A stretch of 12,960 bases of DNA from an uncultured Oxalobacteraceae bacterium (GCA_946479255.1 CAMLFK010000133.1:1-12960), one strand, 5' to 3'; shown: positions 1-7,285, counted from the stretch's first letter. Numbers and translations are program-made. The notes: generated by a model from the letters alone, not told the origin.

Positions 1-667
1 CCACGGTCTGGGTGGTCGACAGGCCTTGGGCGATCTGGCTGGTGGTCAGGGCGGCCAGCATGCGGGTCGACAAGCCGGCCACCTGGGCGGTGGACAGCGC
101 GGCGATTTGCGAGGTGGTCAAGCCTTGGGCGACCTGGCTGGTGGTCAAGCTGGCCAGCTCAAGCGCGGTCAGCACGGCCACCTGGGTGGTGGTCAGGCCG
201 GCCGAAATCTGGGTGGTCGTCAGGCCCGCGATCACGCCCGTGCTCAAGCCCGACACCTGGGTCGTCGTCAGGCTGGCAATGTGGCTGGTGGTCAGCGTGG
301 AGAGGGTGCGGGTGTTCATCGCCGCAAACTGGCTGGTCGACAGGCTGGCCACCTGGCTGGTGGTCAGGCCCTGGCTGATCTGGGTCGTGGTCAGCGCGTT
401 CAGTTCGGCGCCGGTCAGGGCCGCCGCCTGGGTGGTCGACAGGCCGCTGGCAATCTGGGTGGTCGAGAGAGCGGCAACCACGCGGGTGGAGAGGCCGGCC
501 ACCTGGGCGGTCGTCAGCGCGGCGACCTGCGCGGTGGTCAGGCCCGAGGCCACCTGGGCGCTGGTCAGCGCGGACAGTTCGGTGGTGGTCAGGAGCGCCG
601 TCTGCGTGGTGGACAAGCCCACGCTCAGCTGGGTGGTGGTCAGCGATGCGATCACCCGGGTACTGAG
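1..667 (-). repeat. Tandem 174-bp higher-order repeat made of 24/27-bp units
   Basis: DNA counterpart of the protein repeat. Full 174-bp copies lie at 494-667, 320-493 and 74-247, with a partial copy at 1-73 and a 72-bp three-octad spacer at 248-319. Each copy has the same internal order: unit starting LSTR (LSTG in the third copy), Gly-extended unit, unit ending in Q, unit with an E-L pair, Gly-extended unit, two plain units. The copies are diverged at synonymous sites, so the array is old or selected at the protein level rather than freshly amplified. Five plainer octads (668-880 side) precede the first copy after a short leader. Confidence 0.85.
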
Positions 668-880
668 GCTCACCAGCTGGCTGCTGGTCAGGGTCAGCAG
701 CTGGTCGGTGGTAATTGCCGGCACCTGGCTGGTGGTGAGCACGGCCAGCTGGGCCGTAGTCAGCGCGTTGAACTGGGTGGTGGTCAGCGCTGCAAAATTA
801 TCCGTCGTCAGGGATGCAATTTGCGTCGTCGTCATACCAGCGATCACACTGGTCGATAGGCCAGTCACAAAAACGGTCAT
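1..880 (-). CDS. Octapeptide-repeat protein, N-terminal part (3' end beyond window)
   Basis: Reading the minus strand from the ATG at 880-878 gives 293 codons without a stop, running off the left edge. A Shine-Dalgarno-like AGGGG lies just upstream (rc of about 886-891). After seven residues (MTVFVTG) the whole protein consists of 8- or 9-residue units with consensus L-[TS]-T-x-Q-[VI]-[AS]-x, for example LTTAQVAA, LTTTELSA, LSTRVIAS. From residue 72 the units are ordered into a 58-residue higher-order repeat (7 octads, two carrying an extra Gly): residues 72-129, 130-187, 212-269 and a fourth copy starting at 270. A 24-residue spacer (188-211) separates copies 2 and 3. No signal peptide, membrane segment or Cys is visible. 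The T-T-x-Q pattern resembles a helix capping box, so short stacked helices are possible (inference). Long Thr/Gln/Ala repeats occur in large secreted or surface proteins of Burkholderiales, but no function can be assigned. The plus-strand frames over this region are a by-product of the repeats. Confidence 0.85.
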   Translation of the reverse strand, partial: MTVFVTGLSTSVIAGMTTTQIASLTTDNFAALTTTQFNALTTAQLAVLTTSQVPAITTDQLLTLTSSQLVSLSTRVIASLTTTQLSVGLSTTQTALLTTTELSALTSAQVASGLTTAQVAALTTAQVAGLSTRVVAALSTTQIASGLSTTQAAALTGAELNALTTTQISQGLTTSQVASLSTSQFAAMNTRTLSTLTTSHIASLTTTQVSGLSTGVIAGLTTTQISAGLTTTQVAVLTALELASLTTSQVAQGLTTSQIAALSTAQVAGLSTRMLAALTTSQIAQGLSTTQTV

Positions 881-1301
881 TTCAATTCCCCTAGGACTTC
901 AATTCTGATCAATAAAGCCGGTCCGCCTTGCTCTCGCCATAGTGCGATGGAGCGGCCGGCCGGTGGGCATATGCCTGGTTTTTTTCGGTACTAAACTGCG
1001 TGGAAACCCAGCGGAGGGAATCCATACATTCTTAACGTCAACATTTGGGTGAACTTTAGTGACTGCAGGCAAAAGTAAACACGAAAATGTGTACACGTTA
1101 ACAAAATATCTTTGCTTCTTGCCATGGAGGTTTATTTTTCTTCCCGGAATCATCAGCCTACCGAAAATTGCTCGGTCGGGAAACAAAATAATTCCTTATG
1201 GAAATGAAAATGGCGCGGGTTTGCGCTATGGCAGGCCGCTCGCCGGACTCAGGGGGGAGGTGTGAACGCGCCGCAACAGATTGCTTCCTCGGCAATATGG
1301 C
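881..1301. other. AT-rich intergenic region upstream of the repeat-protein gene
   Basis: About 420 bp with no convincing gene. It must hold the promoter of the repeat-protein gene (minus strand), but no -35/-10 pair stands out. Short frames on either strand lack a ribosome binding site and resemble nothing recognisable. Base composition is clearly richer in A and T than the flanking genes. The only structured sites seen are a CG-centred near-palindrome at 1090-1103 and a similar weaker one (TTAACGTCAA, about 1032-1041). Confidence 0.6.
1090..1103. promoter_or_regulatory. Possible LacI-type operator, imperfect
   Basis: TGTACACGTTAACA has a central CG and 5 of 7 symmetric base pairs. It matches 11 of 14 positions of the perfect palindrome at 4777-4790 upstream of the TonB receptor. 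It lies about 210 bp upstream of the repeat-protein start. The resemblance is seen directly; that one regulator binds both sites is inference, and a chance match in AT-rich DNA is possible. Confidence 0.25.
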
Positions 1302-1337
1302 AAAAAAATGGCAATGCCTTGTTGCCAAGGCATTGCC
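1302..1337 (-). terminator. Rho-independent terminator of the TonB receptor gene
   Basis: GGCAATGCCTT (1310-1320) and AAGGCATTGCC (1327-1337) form a perfect 11-bp stem with a 6-base loop. On the minus strand the stem is followed by A and then seven T (complement of 1302-1308), the standard intrinsic terminator layout. It faces the receptor transcript, whose stop codon is about 200 bp upstream. On the plus strand no T-run follows the stem, so it is directional. Confidence 0.85.
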
Positions 1338-1381
1338 ACTCAAGATGGAAGACTAATTAGAACGAAAACAACAAACCAGGC

Positions 1382-1544
1382 TTAAGTACCCGCTCGAAAA
1401 TAAATGTGATTTTTGGCTTCCATATCCAGCGCGCTGCGGCGTTGCCCGCCGCTAGCAGTGCTCGCACTGCGTCGCGACGTGCGCCTTGCATCGCATCCGG
1501 CTATGTTCGCCAAAACTTCACATTATTTCCGTTCGGGTACTTAA
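1382..1544. repeat. 163-bp imperfect palindromic element, MITE-like, with TTAAGTACCCG ends
   Basis: The two ends carry a perfect 11-bp inverted repeat, TTAAGTACCCG (1382-1392) and CGGGTACTTAA (1534-1544). The symmetry continues inward: aligning the first ~47 bases of each arm gives roughly 38 identities, including the shared blocks AAATAA, TGTGA, TTTTGGC and CATA. The exact centre is a perfect 16-bp hairpin GCAGTGC-TC-GCACTGC (1455-1470). The inner ~80 bp are GC-rich while the outer arms are AT-rich. The receptor stop codon (1541-1543) lies in the terminal TTAA. TTAA is self-complementary, so it could be either part of the inverted repeat or a target duplication. The element has no coding capacity. 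A REP-like intergenic repeat or a mobile miniature element are both possible. Confidence 0.65.
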
Positions 1545-4500
1545 AAATTGACGTTCAGCTTGGCGGAGTAGCGCGGGCCGGTGGCGAACCACGCGTGGCC
1601 GATCATACCGGCGTGCTGCTGCATGTCCTGCTTATAGATCCGGTCGGTCAGGTTCTGTGCATCGATGCCGATCGAGAACTTGTCGTTGAATTTATAAGAG
1701 AAGCCCGCATCCAGCTGGCCGTAGTCGTCAGCCCACAGCGGCAGACCGTAGTACAAAGGTCCCAGCGGGTTGGCGCTCTGCGGGTTGTAATCGCGGCCGT
1801 CGCTCTGGCGCACACCCCAGGCGGCGACCTGGATCATGGCGCGCGAACGCCAGTTGTACGCCAGGCGCGCCGAGACCGGGCCCTTGTCGTACAGCAGGGC
1901 GAAGTTGATGGTACGGCGCGACAAGCCTTCCAGCGGCAGGTCCGTGAAGGTCTGGCCGTTGGTGTCGCAGCCGTTGACGAACAGGTCCAGGTTGGCGGCG
2001 CCGTCGCCGGTGCCCGAGCACCACGCATTGTTGACCGGGCTGTACAGCTTGCGCTTGCTGTCCACAAACGTGAAGCTGCCCTGTACGCCCAGGCCCGAGG
2101 CCCACTGCGGCAGATTGTCGAAGTACATCTGGCCGGCCACCTCGAAGCCGCGGGCGGTGCCCTTGGCGCCGTTGGTCGGGGTCGAGATCAGGAAGTTGTT
2201 CGACTGGCCCGAGCGGTCGGTCAGCGCCAGCGTCGACATCGAGTTCACCACGATGTCCTTGAGCTGCTTGTTAAACACCGCCAGGGTCAGCGACTTGCCA
2301 GGCGCTGGATACCATTCGGCCGTCAGGTCGATCTGGCGCGAGGTGGTCGGCTTGAGCATCGGGTTGCCGCGCGCTTCGCCGGTCAGCGAGACGTTCTCGA
2401 TGTTGACCACCTTGGTGGCATCGTTGGTCGTGCTGGCGATGGTGCGCGTCAGCGTCGTGTAGCCCTGCATCTGCGAGAAGTTCGGACGCGTCAGCGCCGA
2501 GCCGATCGCCAGGCGGAACTGCAGCGTGTCGGAAGCCTTGAGCTTGAGGTTCAGGCTCGGCAGCCAGTTGGTGTAGGTGTTGTCGTAGCTCTGGGCCTTC
2601 TCGAAGGCCGGGATGTCCGGCACCCGCACGCCGGTGACCGAGCCGCCTGGCGGGATGGTGAAGGCGCTTGGCGTGTAGACGGTGAAGCCATCGGCAACCG
2701 TGTCGGTCTTGACGTAGCGAATGCCGATATTACCGTCGATCGGGTACTTCAGGTCATCAAAGCCGAAGCGCAGCTGGGTAAAGAAGGCCTTGGTCTTTTC
2801 GTTGACGTTGTTGATCTCGGCCGGGCTGTTGCCGAAGGTCGCCCCACGCCAGGTCGGGCAGGTGCCGCTGCCGACGCCGTTGAGCTGTTCGCACAGGAGC
2901 TTCGAATAGCTGTGCAGGGTTTCGTAGGTGCCGGGATAGCCGCGCGCCAGCACGTCGTTCGGGAACACCACCGACGGAACGTTCACATCGCCGCCGAAGA
3001 AGTTCTTGAACTCGTGCAGGCGGGTCTCGCCGCCAAAGCGCGGGTCGCCCAGCGAGGCGAGATTGGGAATGCGCCAGCCCACCATCCATGGCTGGGTAAC
3101 ACCCTGCCAGTTGTAGCTTGGATTGGTGTTCTGGGTGCGGGCGTTGCGGTCGGTCATGCGGGCGCCGAAACGAATATCGCGCAGGACCGGATGGTCGAAG
3201 CTGTGCTCCAGGTCCAGGCGCAGCGCTTTGCTGTCCGCCGTGCCGCGGTCCTGGTGCTCCATCGTGTAAGCCCAGTAGTAGTTCTTGGCATCGGCCATCT
3301 GTGCCCGGTCTTCGTCGTCGAACTTCATGACCGGGAAACCGCCGCTGATGTCGAGGTTTTGCTTCTTCATCTGCAGGCCGGTGGCGACGTCGGAATCGAA
3401 GCCCTTGGTCTTGGCCTTGATCTTTTGCACATCGACCTTGAGCCTCCAGTCCGACGCCACGCGCCAGTCGGCGTTGAAGGCGAGATCGGTGGTCTGCGAC
3501 TGGCGGTCGGCCACGCGGCGGTCAGGGTTCAGGTTGATGCCGCCATTGGCCGGGTCGGACAGGATACCGCTCTGGAAGGCGCCGAGATCGTTGAATTTGC
3601 CGTCGGCGACCTTGATGGCGTAAGGCGTGGCGTGCTGCATCAGCAGCGCCTGCTCGGACCAGGTCATCTGGTAGTCGGAGCGGAACCAGGTCAGCGAGGT
3701 ATTCAGGTTTGCGCTCGGACGCCACTGGAAGGCTGCGTATTTACCCTGGCGCTCGCGCTCGAATTCAGTGGTGCGCCACAGCGCGCCCTTCGGCACCCAC
3801 AGCGTTTTGCCAGGCTGGATGTCGGTACGCGGATACAGGGGATCGACCTGGAAGGCATCGGTGCGGGTGTTCGACTCGGAGTGCGCAAAGTCGATCAGGG
3901 CGCCGAATTCGCCGATCGGGGTCTTCCAGCGGTCCGACAGCAAAACCGAGTACGAAGGGGTCGTGCCGTCCTTGCCCAGGTGCGAATACGAGGCTTCGAC
4001 GGTGGCGGCGGCCTTGAAGCCCTTGCTGTCGAACGGCAGCTTGGTGCGCAGGTTGACCAGGCCGGAGATCGCGCCCTCGGTCTGTTCAGCGGATGGGTTC
4101 TTGTAGACGTCCACGCCGGCCATCAGCTCGGGCGGCACGTCTTCGAAGGAGAGCGAGCGGCCGCCGTTGGCCGAGAACGAGTCGCGGCCATTGAGTTCGG
4201 AGCGCACATAGGTCAGGCCGCGAATGGCGATGCCCGAACCTTCCACGGCGTAGTGCTGCGGGTCGCCGGCCATGGTGCGGTCCATGGTCACGCCCACGAT
4301 ACGCTGCAGCACTTCGGTCACCGAACGGTCCGGCAGCTTGCCGATATCGTCGGCCACGATCGAGTCAACGATTTCGTCGGCGTTCTGCTTGATTTTCTGG
4401 GCCGACTGCAGCGCTGCGCGCTGACCGGTCACCACGACCACGGTCGATGCGCCGTCCTTGGGGGCAGCGGCATCCTGGGCCATCACCGCGCTACTGGACA

Positions 4501-4555
4501 GCAACGCAATCTGGGCCACGCCCATGGCGATGGCGGTTTTCTTAAAGTGCTTCAT
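1541..4555 (-). CDS. TonB-dependent outer-membrane receptor, probable carbohydrate uptake
   Basis: This 1004-residue protein is an outer-membrane active transporter energised by TonB-ExbBD. The start at 4555 is preceded by GGAGGAG (about 4562-4568) at normal spacing. Residues 1-26 form a Sec signal peptide ending VMA before Gln27. A TonB box, STVVVVTGQR, spans residues 37-46. The plug domain follows to about residue 180, with IAIRGL, NGRDSFSANGGR and the segment GAISGLVNLRTKLPF. The rest is a beta-barrel ending GPRYSAKLNVNF, with the terminal aromatic residue expected for BAM recognition. Length and plug wording fit the Xanthomonas/Caulobacter-type receptor group (TIGR01782-like), many of which import plant or algal oligosaccharides; the substrate here is not determined. 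Transcription is probably controlled from the palindrome at 4777-4790 and stops at 1302-1337. The long plus-strand open frame opposite it (1406-4648) is a composition shadow. Confidence 0.93.
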   Translation of the reverse strand: MKHFKKTAIAMGVAQIALLSSSAVMAQDAAAPKDGASTVVVVTGQRAALQSAQKIKQNADEIVDSIVADDIGKLPDRSVTEVLQRIVGVTMDRTMAGDPQHYAVEGSGIAIRGLTYVRSELNGRDSFSANGGRSLSFEDVPPELMAGVDVYKNPSAEQTEGAISGLVNLRTKLPFDSKGFKAAATVEASYSHLGKDGTTPSYSVLLSDRWKTPIGEFGALIDFAHSESNTRTDAFQVDPLYPRTDIQPGKTLWVPKGALWRTTEFERERQGKYAAFQWRPSANLNTSLTWFRSDYQMTWSEQALLMQHATPYAIKVADGKFNDLGAFQSGILSDPANGGINLNPDRRVADRQSQTTDLAFNADWRVASDWRLKVDVQKIKAKTKGFDSDVATGLQMKKQNLDISGGFPVMKFDDEDRAQMADAKNYYWAYTMEHQDRGTADSKALRLDLEHSFDHPVLRDIRFGARMTDRNARTQNTNPSYNWQGVTQPWMVGWRIPNLASLGDPRFGGETRLHEFKNFFGGDVNVPSVVFPNDVLARGYPGTYETLHSYSKLLCEQLNGVGSGTCPTWRGATFGNSPAEINNVNEKTKAFFTQLRFGFDDLKYPIDGNIGIRYVKTDTVADGFTVYTPSAFTIPPGGSVTGVRVPDIPAFEKAQSYDNTYTNWLPSLNLKLKASDTLQFRLAIGSALTRPNFSQMQGYTTLTRTIASTTNDATKVVNIENVSLTGEARGNPMLKPTTSRQIDLTAEWYPAPGKSLTLAVFNKQLKDIVVNSMSTLALTDRSGQSNNFLISTPTNGAKGTARGFEVAGQMYFDNLPQWASGLGVQGSFTFVDSKRKLYSPVNNAWCSGTGDGAANLDLFVNGCDTNGQTFTDLPLEGLSRRTINFALLYDKGPVSARLAYNWRSRAMIQVAAWGVRQSDGRDYNPQSANPLGPLYYGLPLWADDYGQLDAGFSYKFNDKFSIGIDAQNLTDRIYKQDMQQHAGMIGHAWFATGPRYSAKLNVNF

Positions 4556-5445
4556 TTTCTTCTCCTCCGTTTGCTTGATAGAACTTTATTTTTTTGGTTG
4601 TTGCTGCCTTGCCTGTTTCGCTTGGGTGCCTGCCTCGCTTTCAAATGAAGTATTTAATTTTTGAACTTACCGGTGATTCAGTGCCGGGTTCGGCGCGTCG
4701 ACGGGGTCAGCCGTGACGAATCAAGGAAACAGGAAGGACGGAGTGGGCTGGGAAGAATTGCCGTTCATGAAAACGTTGTCAACGTTGACAGAACAAATTT
4801 GCCTGCGGATGAATGCGGATACCACCTGGGCGTCGTTGCGCTGGATATGCATTGGGGCTTGTCTCTCGTCGTGTATTTTTTGTGCCGGTCGTCGTGCTGA
4901 CAGGTTGTCAGTTTCCGCCTGCTATCAAACCTATTCTGCAATCACTCCCGCAGGACTGCAAGAGGGCATGTCGCGGATACCACACAATTATGTGTCCAAG
5001 AATATTTGATAGCGCAAACAACTAACGTATGGTATGCGCCTGCCGAACCGATAGAACCGCTCTGCCGTATGGCTAGGAGCTGTATTTGTTACGCAAACAT
5101 TCAGCGAGATCGCTGCTGTTTAGTTGATTTAGAGGAAAATCGCCGAACAAATGGGACCGCTTCCATGATTGCGCAAGCATTTTTTTGGTTGCGGCGTATG
5201 CATTCGATATATTTCCGACCCAAATTTGTTGCACAATAGCATTTGCAATGCTTTCTTTGAAGCCAAGGCGGGCGCAAGTGGTAAGACTGCTAACCGTCGG
5301 GTAGCTGATAAGCAGGACCAGCGGTTCGGCGCCCAGCTGTCACGCAAATGCTCGTCGGCACTCGCCAACCTTGCATAACCAGCAAGCCCGTGATAGCGTT
5401 CTCAGGTTTTGCACCAACTTGTGTGCCACTTTCGAAAGGGCCGCC
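4556..5445. other. Long divergent intergenic region
   Basis: About 890 bp between the divergently transcribed receptor and exported TPR gene, with no supported coding region: short frames lack ribosome binding sites and their composition differs from the neighbouring genes. Sites seen: a perfect 14-bp palindrome (4777-4790); CTGACA-GGT-TGTCAG (4897-4911); ACACA-ATTA-TGTGT (4982-4995); a direct repeat GCGGATACCAC at 4815-4825 and 4973-4983; and AGCATT-TGC-AATGCT (5238-5252). The size and number of dyads suggest regulated promoters in both directions, and a small RNA cannot be excluded. No confident -35/-10 pair was found for the plus-strand gene. Confidence 0.55.
4777..4790. promoter_or_regulatory. 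Perfect CG-centred palindrome, candidate LacI-family operator
   Basis: TGTCAACGTTGACA is a perfect 14-bp palindrome with central CG, the form typical of LacI/GalR-family operators that control sugar-uptake genes in proteobacteria. Read on the minus strand, its TTGACA (4782-4777) is a consensus -35 hexamer. Seventeen bases further lies AATTCT, a weak -10 (3 of 6). A repressor bound here would therefore cover the -35 box of a receptor promoter with a leader of about 200 nt. The promoter reading and the regulator identity are inference; no lacI-type gene is in the window. Confidence 0.55.
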
Positions 5446-7242
5446 ATGGCGACCAGTATCACCCGGATTGGAATGATTGCCGCGCTATGCCTGGGCGCCG
5501 CCGGCACCGTGCAGGCCCAGCAGGCCGCCCCGGCCGCCTCAGCCGACACCCCGCAGGCGGTCGTCGTCACCGGCCAGAAGAAGGCCTCCAAGTGGACCCG
5601 CGCCGAAAGCCAGCACTTCGTCGTCATCTCCGACGCCGGCAACGCCGACGTGCGTGAACTGCTGAACAATCTGGAAAAGCTGGACCACATCCTGCGCATC
5701 TACACCAAGGAATACAACGTCAGCCGCGGCAACGAGCAAAAGCTCACCCTGTATTACCACAACCGCATGGGCAGTTTCCTGGAGCTGGCCGAGGACGAGC
5801 CGCCTGAAGCGGTCGGCTTCTACAACAGCTGCGCCGCCGGCGTGCAGGCATCGGCCGTGCACCTGGCCCCTTTGGCCCCGCTGGCCGACGAGGCACTGGC
5901 CAAACACAGCCTCAATGCCAGCTTGTCCTACATTTTCGAAGCCTACACGCGCCACTTCCTGTACCGCTACACCAACATCCGCAGTCCGGCCGCGTACATC
6001 GACGGCTTCGCCCACTACTTCGCCAGCGTGCGCTTCTCCGACCAGCAAATGGTGCTGGGCCGCGCACCCACCGGCGTGGGCCGCTTCATGTACTTCCTCG
6101 ACAATGGCAACGACTTCAAGCTGACCTTCAAGGAAGTGCTGGCGCCGGAAAGCTCCAAGGACCCCGGTACCGAGCCGTACTCCGCCAAGCGCCTCGAATT
6201 CATGGCGCGCTCCTGGCTGCTGGTGCACTACATGCTGTCCACGCCGGAGAACCATCACCGCCTGGACCAGTTCCTCAACCTGGTCCACCAGGATGTCCCG
6301 GCCGGCAAAGCGTTCGAGGACGCCTTCGCCATCAAGCTGGGCGATGTCAACACCGCGCTGTGGCGCTACCGCCTCAAGGGCCTGCAGGTGGTCCAGGTCG
6401 ACCTGCCCTCGCTGCCGGCCGCCAGCGTCAGCTTTTCCGGCCTGCCCGAGGCGTACACCGACTTCGTGCTGGCCGATGCCGCCCTCAAGGCCTGCCCGGA
6501 CAAGAAAACCGGCGAAGAGCTGCTGCGGACCGTGACCCAGCGTGCCGGCGGCGTGCAGCAGAATGACCTGACCCGGTTGACCGTCAGCCGTGCCCAGGTC
6601 GAATGGGGCAAGCCCGCAGACGCCTTGCCCTTCCTGACCGAGGCGGTGCGCAAGGATCCGAACAACCACGAGGCGCTGTACCTGCTCGGCCTGGCCAACC
6701 TGCGCCTGGCCCGCCTGCAGGACGCCAGGGGCTATTTGCTCGCCGCGCGCCGCGCCAACCCGCGCTCGGCCGAAGCGGCCTACGCCGCGTACCGCACCGA
6801 GCTCGCGGCCGGCACCCCGCTCGACAAGACCACGCTGGAAGGCGCCATCGCCGCCTGGCGCAATGCCCATGAAGTGAACCTGTATGCCCGCTCGGCCGCA
6901 CTGGCGCTGGCTTACCTTGGAAGCAGCACCCAGGCCGACAGCGCGCTCACCTTACTGGCCCACAACGGTGCCGATCCCGATATGGCAAGCTGGGCCAAGA
7001 CCTGGCAAAAGCGCCTTGCCGGCGGCGTCAAGCGCGAAGAGCTGGTGGCCGAAATGCGCCGCGAAACGAGTCCGCAGCCGGCGTTCAGGGAATGGACCCT
7101 GGCCAGCGAGGATCTGATGAAGAGCACCGAGTTCAATGCCAATTTAGATAAAGCCCAGGGTTACTTCGACACGATGCGCATGTCCGATCCGACCAAAGTG
7201 GAAAGCGGCGCCAGCCGGATGATTGCGCCACGCAAGAGGTAG
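5446..7242 (+). CDS. Exported TPR protein with degenerate peptidase-like (gluzincin) N-domain
   Basis: This 598-residue protein is probably periplasmic. The ATG at 5446 is preferred because AAAGGG (5435-5440) sits 5 bases upstream and it begins a clean Sec signal peptide (residues 1-24, ending VQA). A TTG further upstream (5371) would bury that signal peptide. The mature N-terminus contains QAVVVTGQ (37-44), identical in style to a TonB box. From residue 48 it follows a pattern I know from TPR-linked gluzincin-like proteins (SxHFVVISD...LLNNLEKLDHILR). Where such relatives have HEYAH and EGFAEY, this protein has EAYTR (165-169) and DGFAHYF (186-192), so the zinc and catalytic residues appear lost. 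Residues ~355-560 are helical TPR-like repeats (e.g. PFLTEAVRKDPNNHEALYLLGLANLRL). No enzyme activity is predicted; a scaffold or binding role is likely. It is divergent to the receptor across the long intergenic region. Confidence 0.8.
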   Translation: MATSITRIGMIAALCLGAAGTVQAQQAAPAASADTPQAVVVTGQKKASKWTRAESQHFVVISDAGNADVRELLNNLEKLDHILRIYTKEYNVSRGNEQKLTLYYHNRMGSFLELAEDEPPEAVGFYNSCAAGVQASAVHLAPLAPLADEALAKHSLNASLSYIFEAYTRHFLYRYTNIRSPAAYIDGFAHYFASVRFSDQQMVLGRAPTGVGRFMYFLDNGNDFKLTFKEVLAPESSKDPGTEPYSAKRLEFMARSWLLVHYMLSTPENHHRLDQFLNLVHQDVPAGKAFEDAFAIKLGDVNTALWRYRLKGLQVVQVDLPSLPAASVSFSGLPEAYTDFVLADAALKACPDKKTGEELLRTVTQRAGGVQQNDLTRLTVSRAQVEWGKPADALPFLTEAVRKDPNNHEALYLLGLANLRLARLQDARGYLLAARRANPRSAEAAYAAYRTELAAGTPLDKTTLEGAIAAWRNAHEVNLYARSAALALAYLGSSTQADSALTLLAHNGADPDMASWAKTWQKRLAGGVKREELVAEMRRETSPQPAFREWTLASEDLMKSTEFNANLDKAQGYFDTMRMSDPTKVESGASRMIAPRKR

Positions 7243-7244
7243 GG

Positions 7245-7270
7245 GGGGCCCGCCGAGGGGGCCCGCCGAG
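7245..7270. repeat. 13-bp tandem duplication
   Basis: GGGGCCCGCCGAG occurs twice in perfect tandem (7245-7257 and 7258-7270) in the 65-bp gap between the TPR protein stop and the regulator start. It probably arose by replication slippage. It may change spacing upstream of the regulator promoter. Confidence 0.9.
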
Positions 7271-7285
7271 GGACCGCCGCATGCC

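Noticed and set aside
12..908. Plus-strand open frames across the repeat array (two overlapping frames, about 280-300 codons)
   Set aside because: They arise because the 24-bp repeat lacks stops in several frames. The minus-strand frame alone has a good ribosome binding site and a coherent octad consensus.
1357..1396. Minus-strand reading FERVLKPGLLFSF-stop, resembling a beta-barrel C-terminus
   Set aside because: It is only about 13 codons and crosses the edge of the palindromic element. The receptor already ends with its own proper terminal Phe, so this is most likely chance 3' UTR sequence.
1406..4648. Plus-strand open frame of 1080 codons opposite the TonB receptor
   Set aside because: High-GC codon use keeps the antisense frame open. 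The minus-strand protein has unmistakable receptor motifs, a signal peptide and a ribosome binding site.
4815..4983. Direct repeat GCGGATACCAC (4815-4825, 4973-4983) as attachment sites or element ends
   Set aside because: There is no coding or mobile content between the copies, the flanks differ, and 11 bp may recur by chance; kept only as a note in the intergenic description.
5155..5190. Weak hairpin followed by a T-run (near GCGCAAGCATTTTTTT) as a terminator of an unseen RNA
   Set aside because: The stem is only about four base pairs with a long loop, and no transcript upstream of it is supported.
5371..5445. Upstream TTG start for the exported TPR protein
   Set aside because: It would add 25 residues before a clean signal peptide and has no ribosome binding site; the ATG at 5446 has AAAGGG at proper spacing.
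5539..6870. Minus-strand open frame opposite the exported TPR gene
   Set aside because: Antisense composition shadow; the plus-strand product has a signal peptide and TPR pattern.
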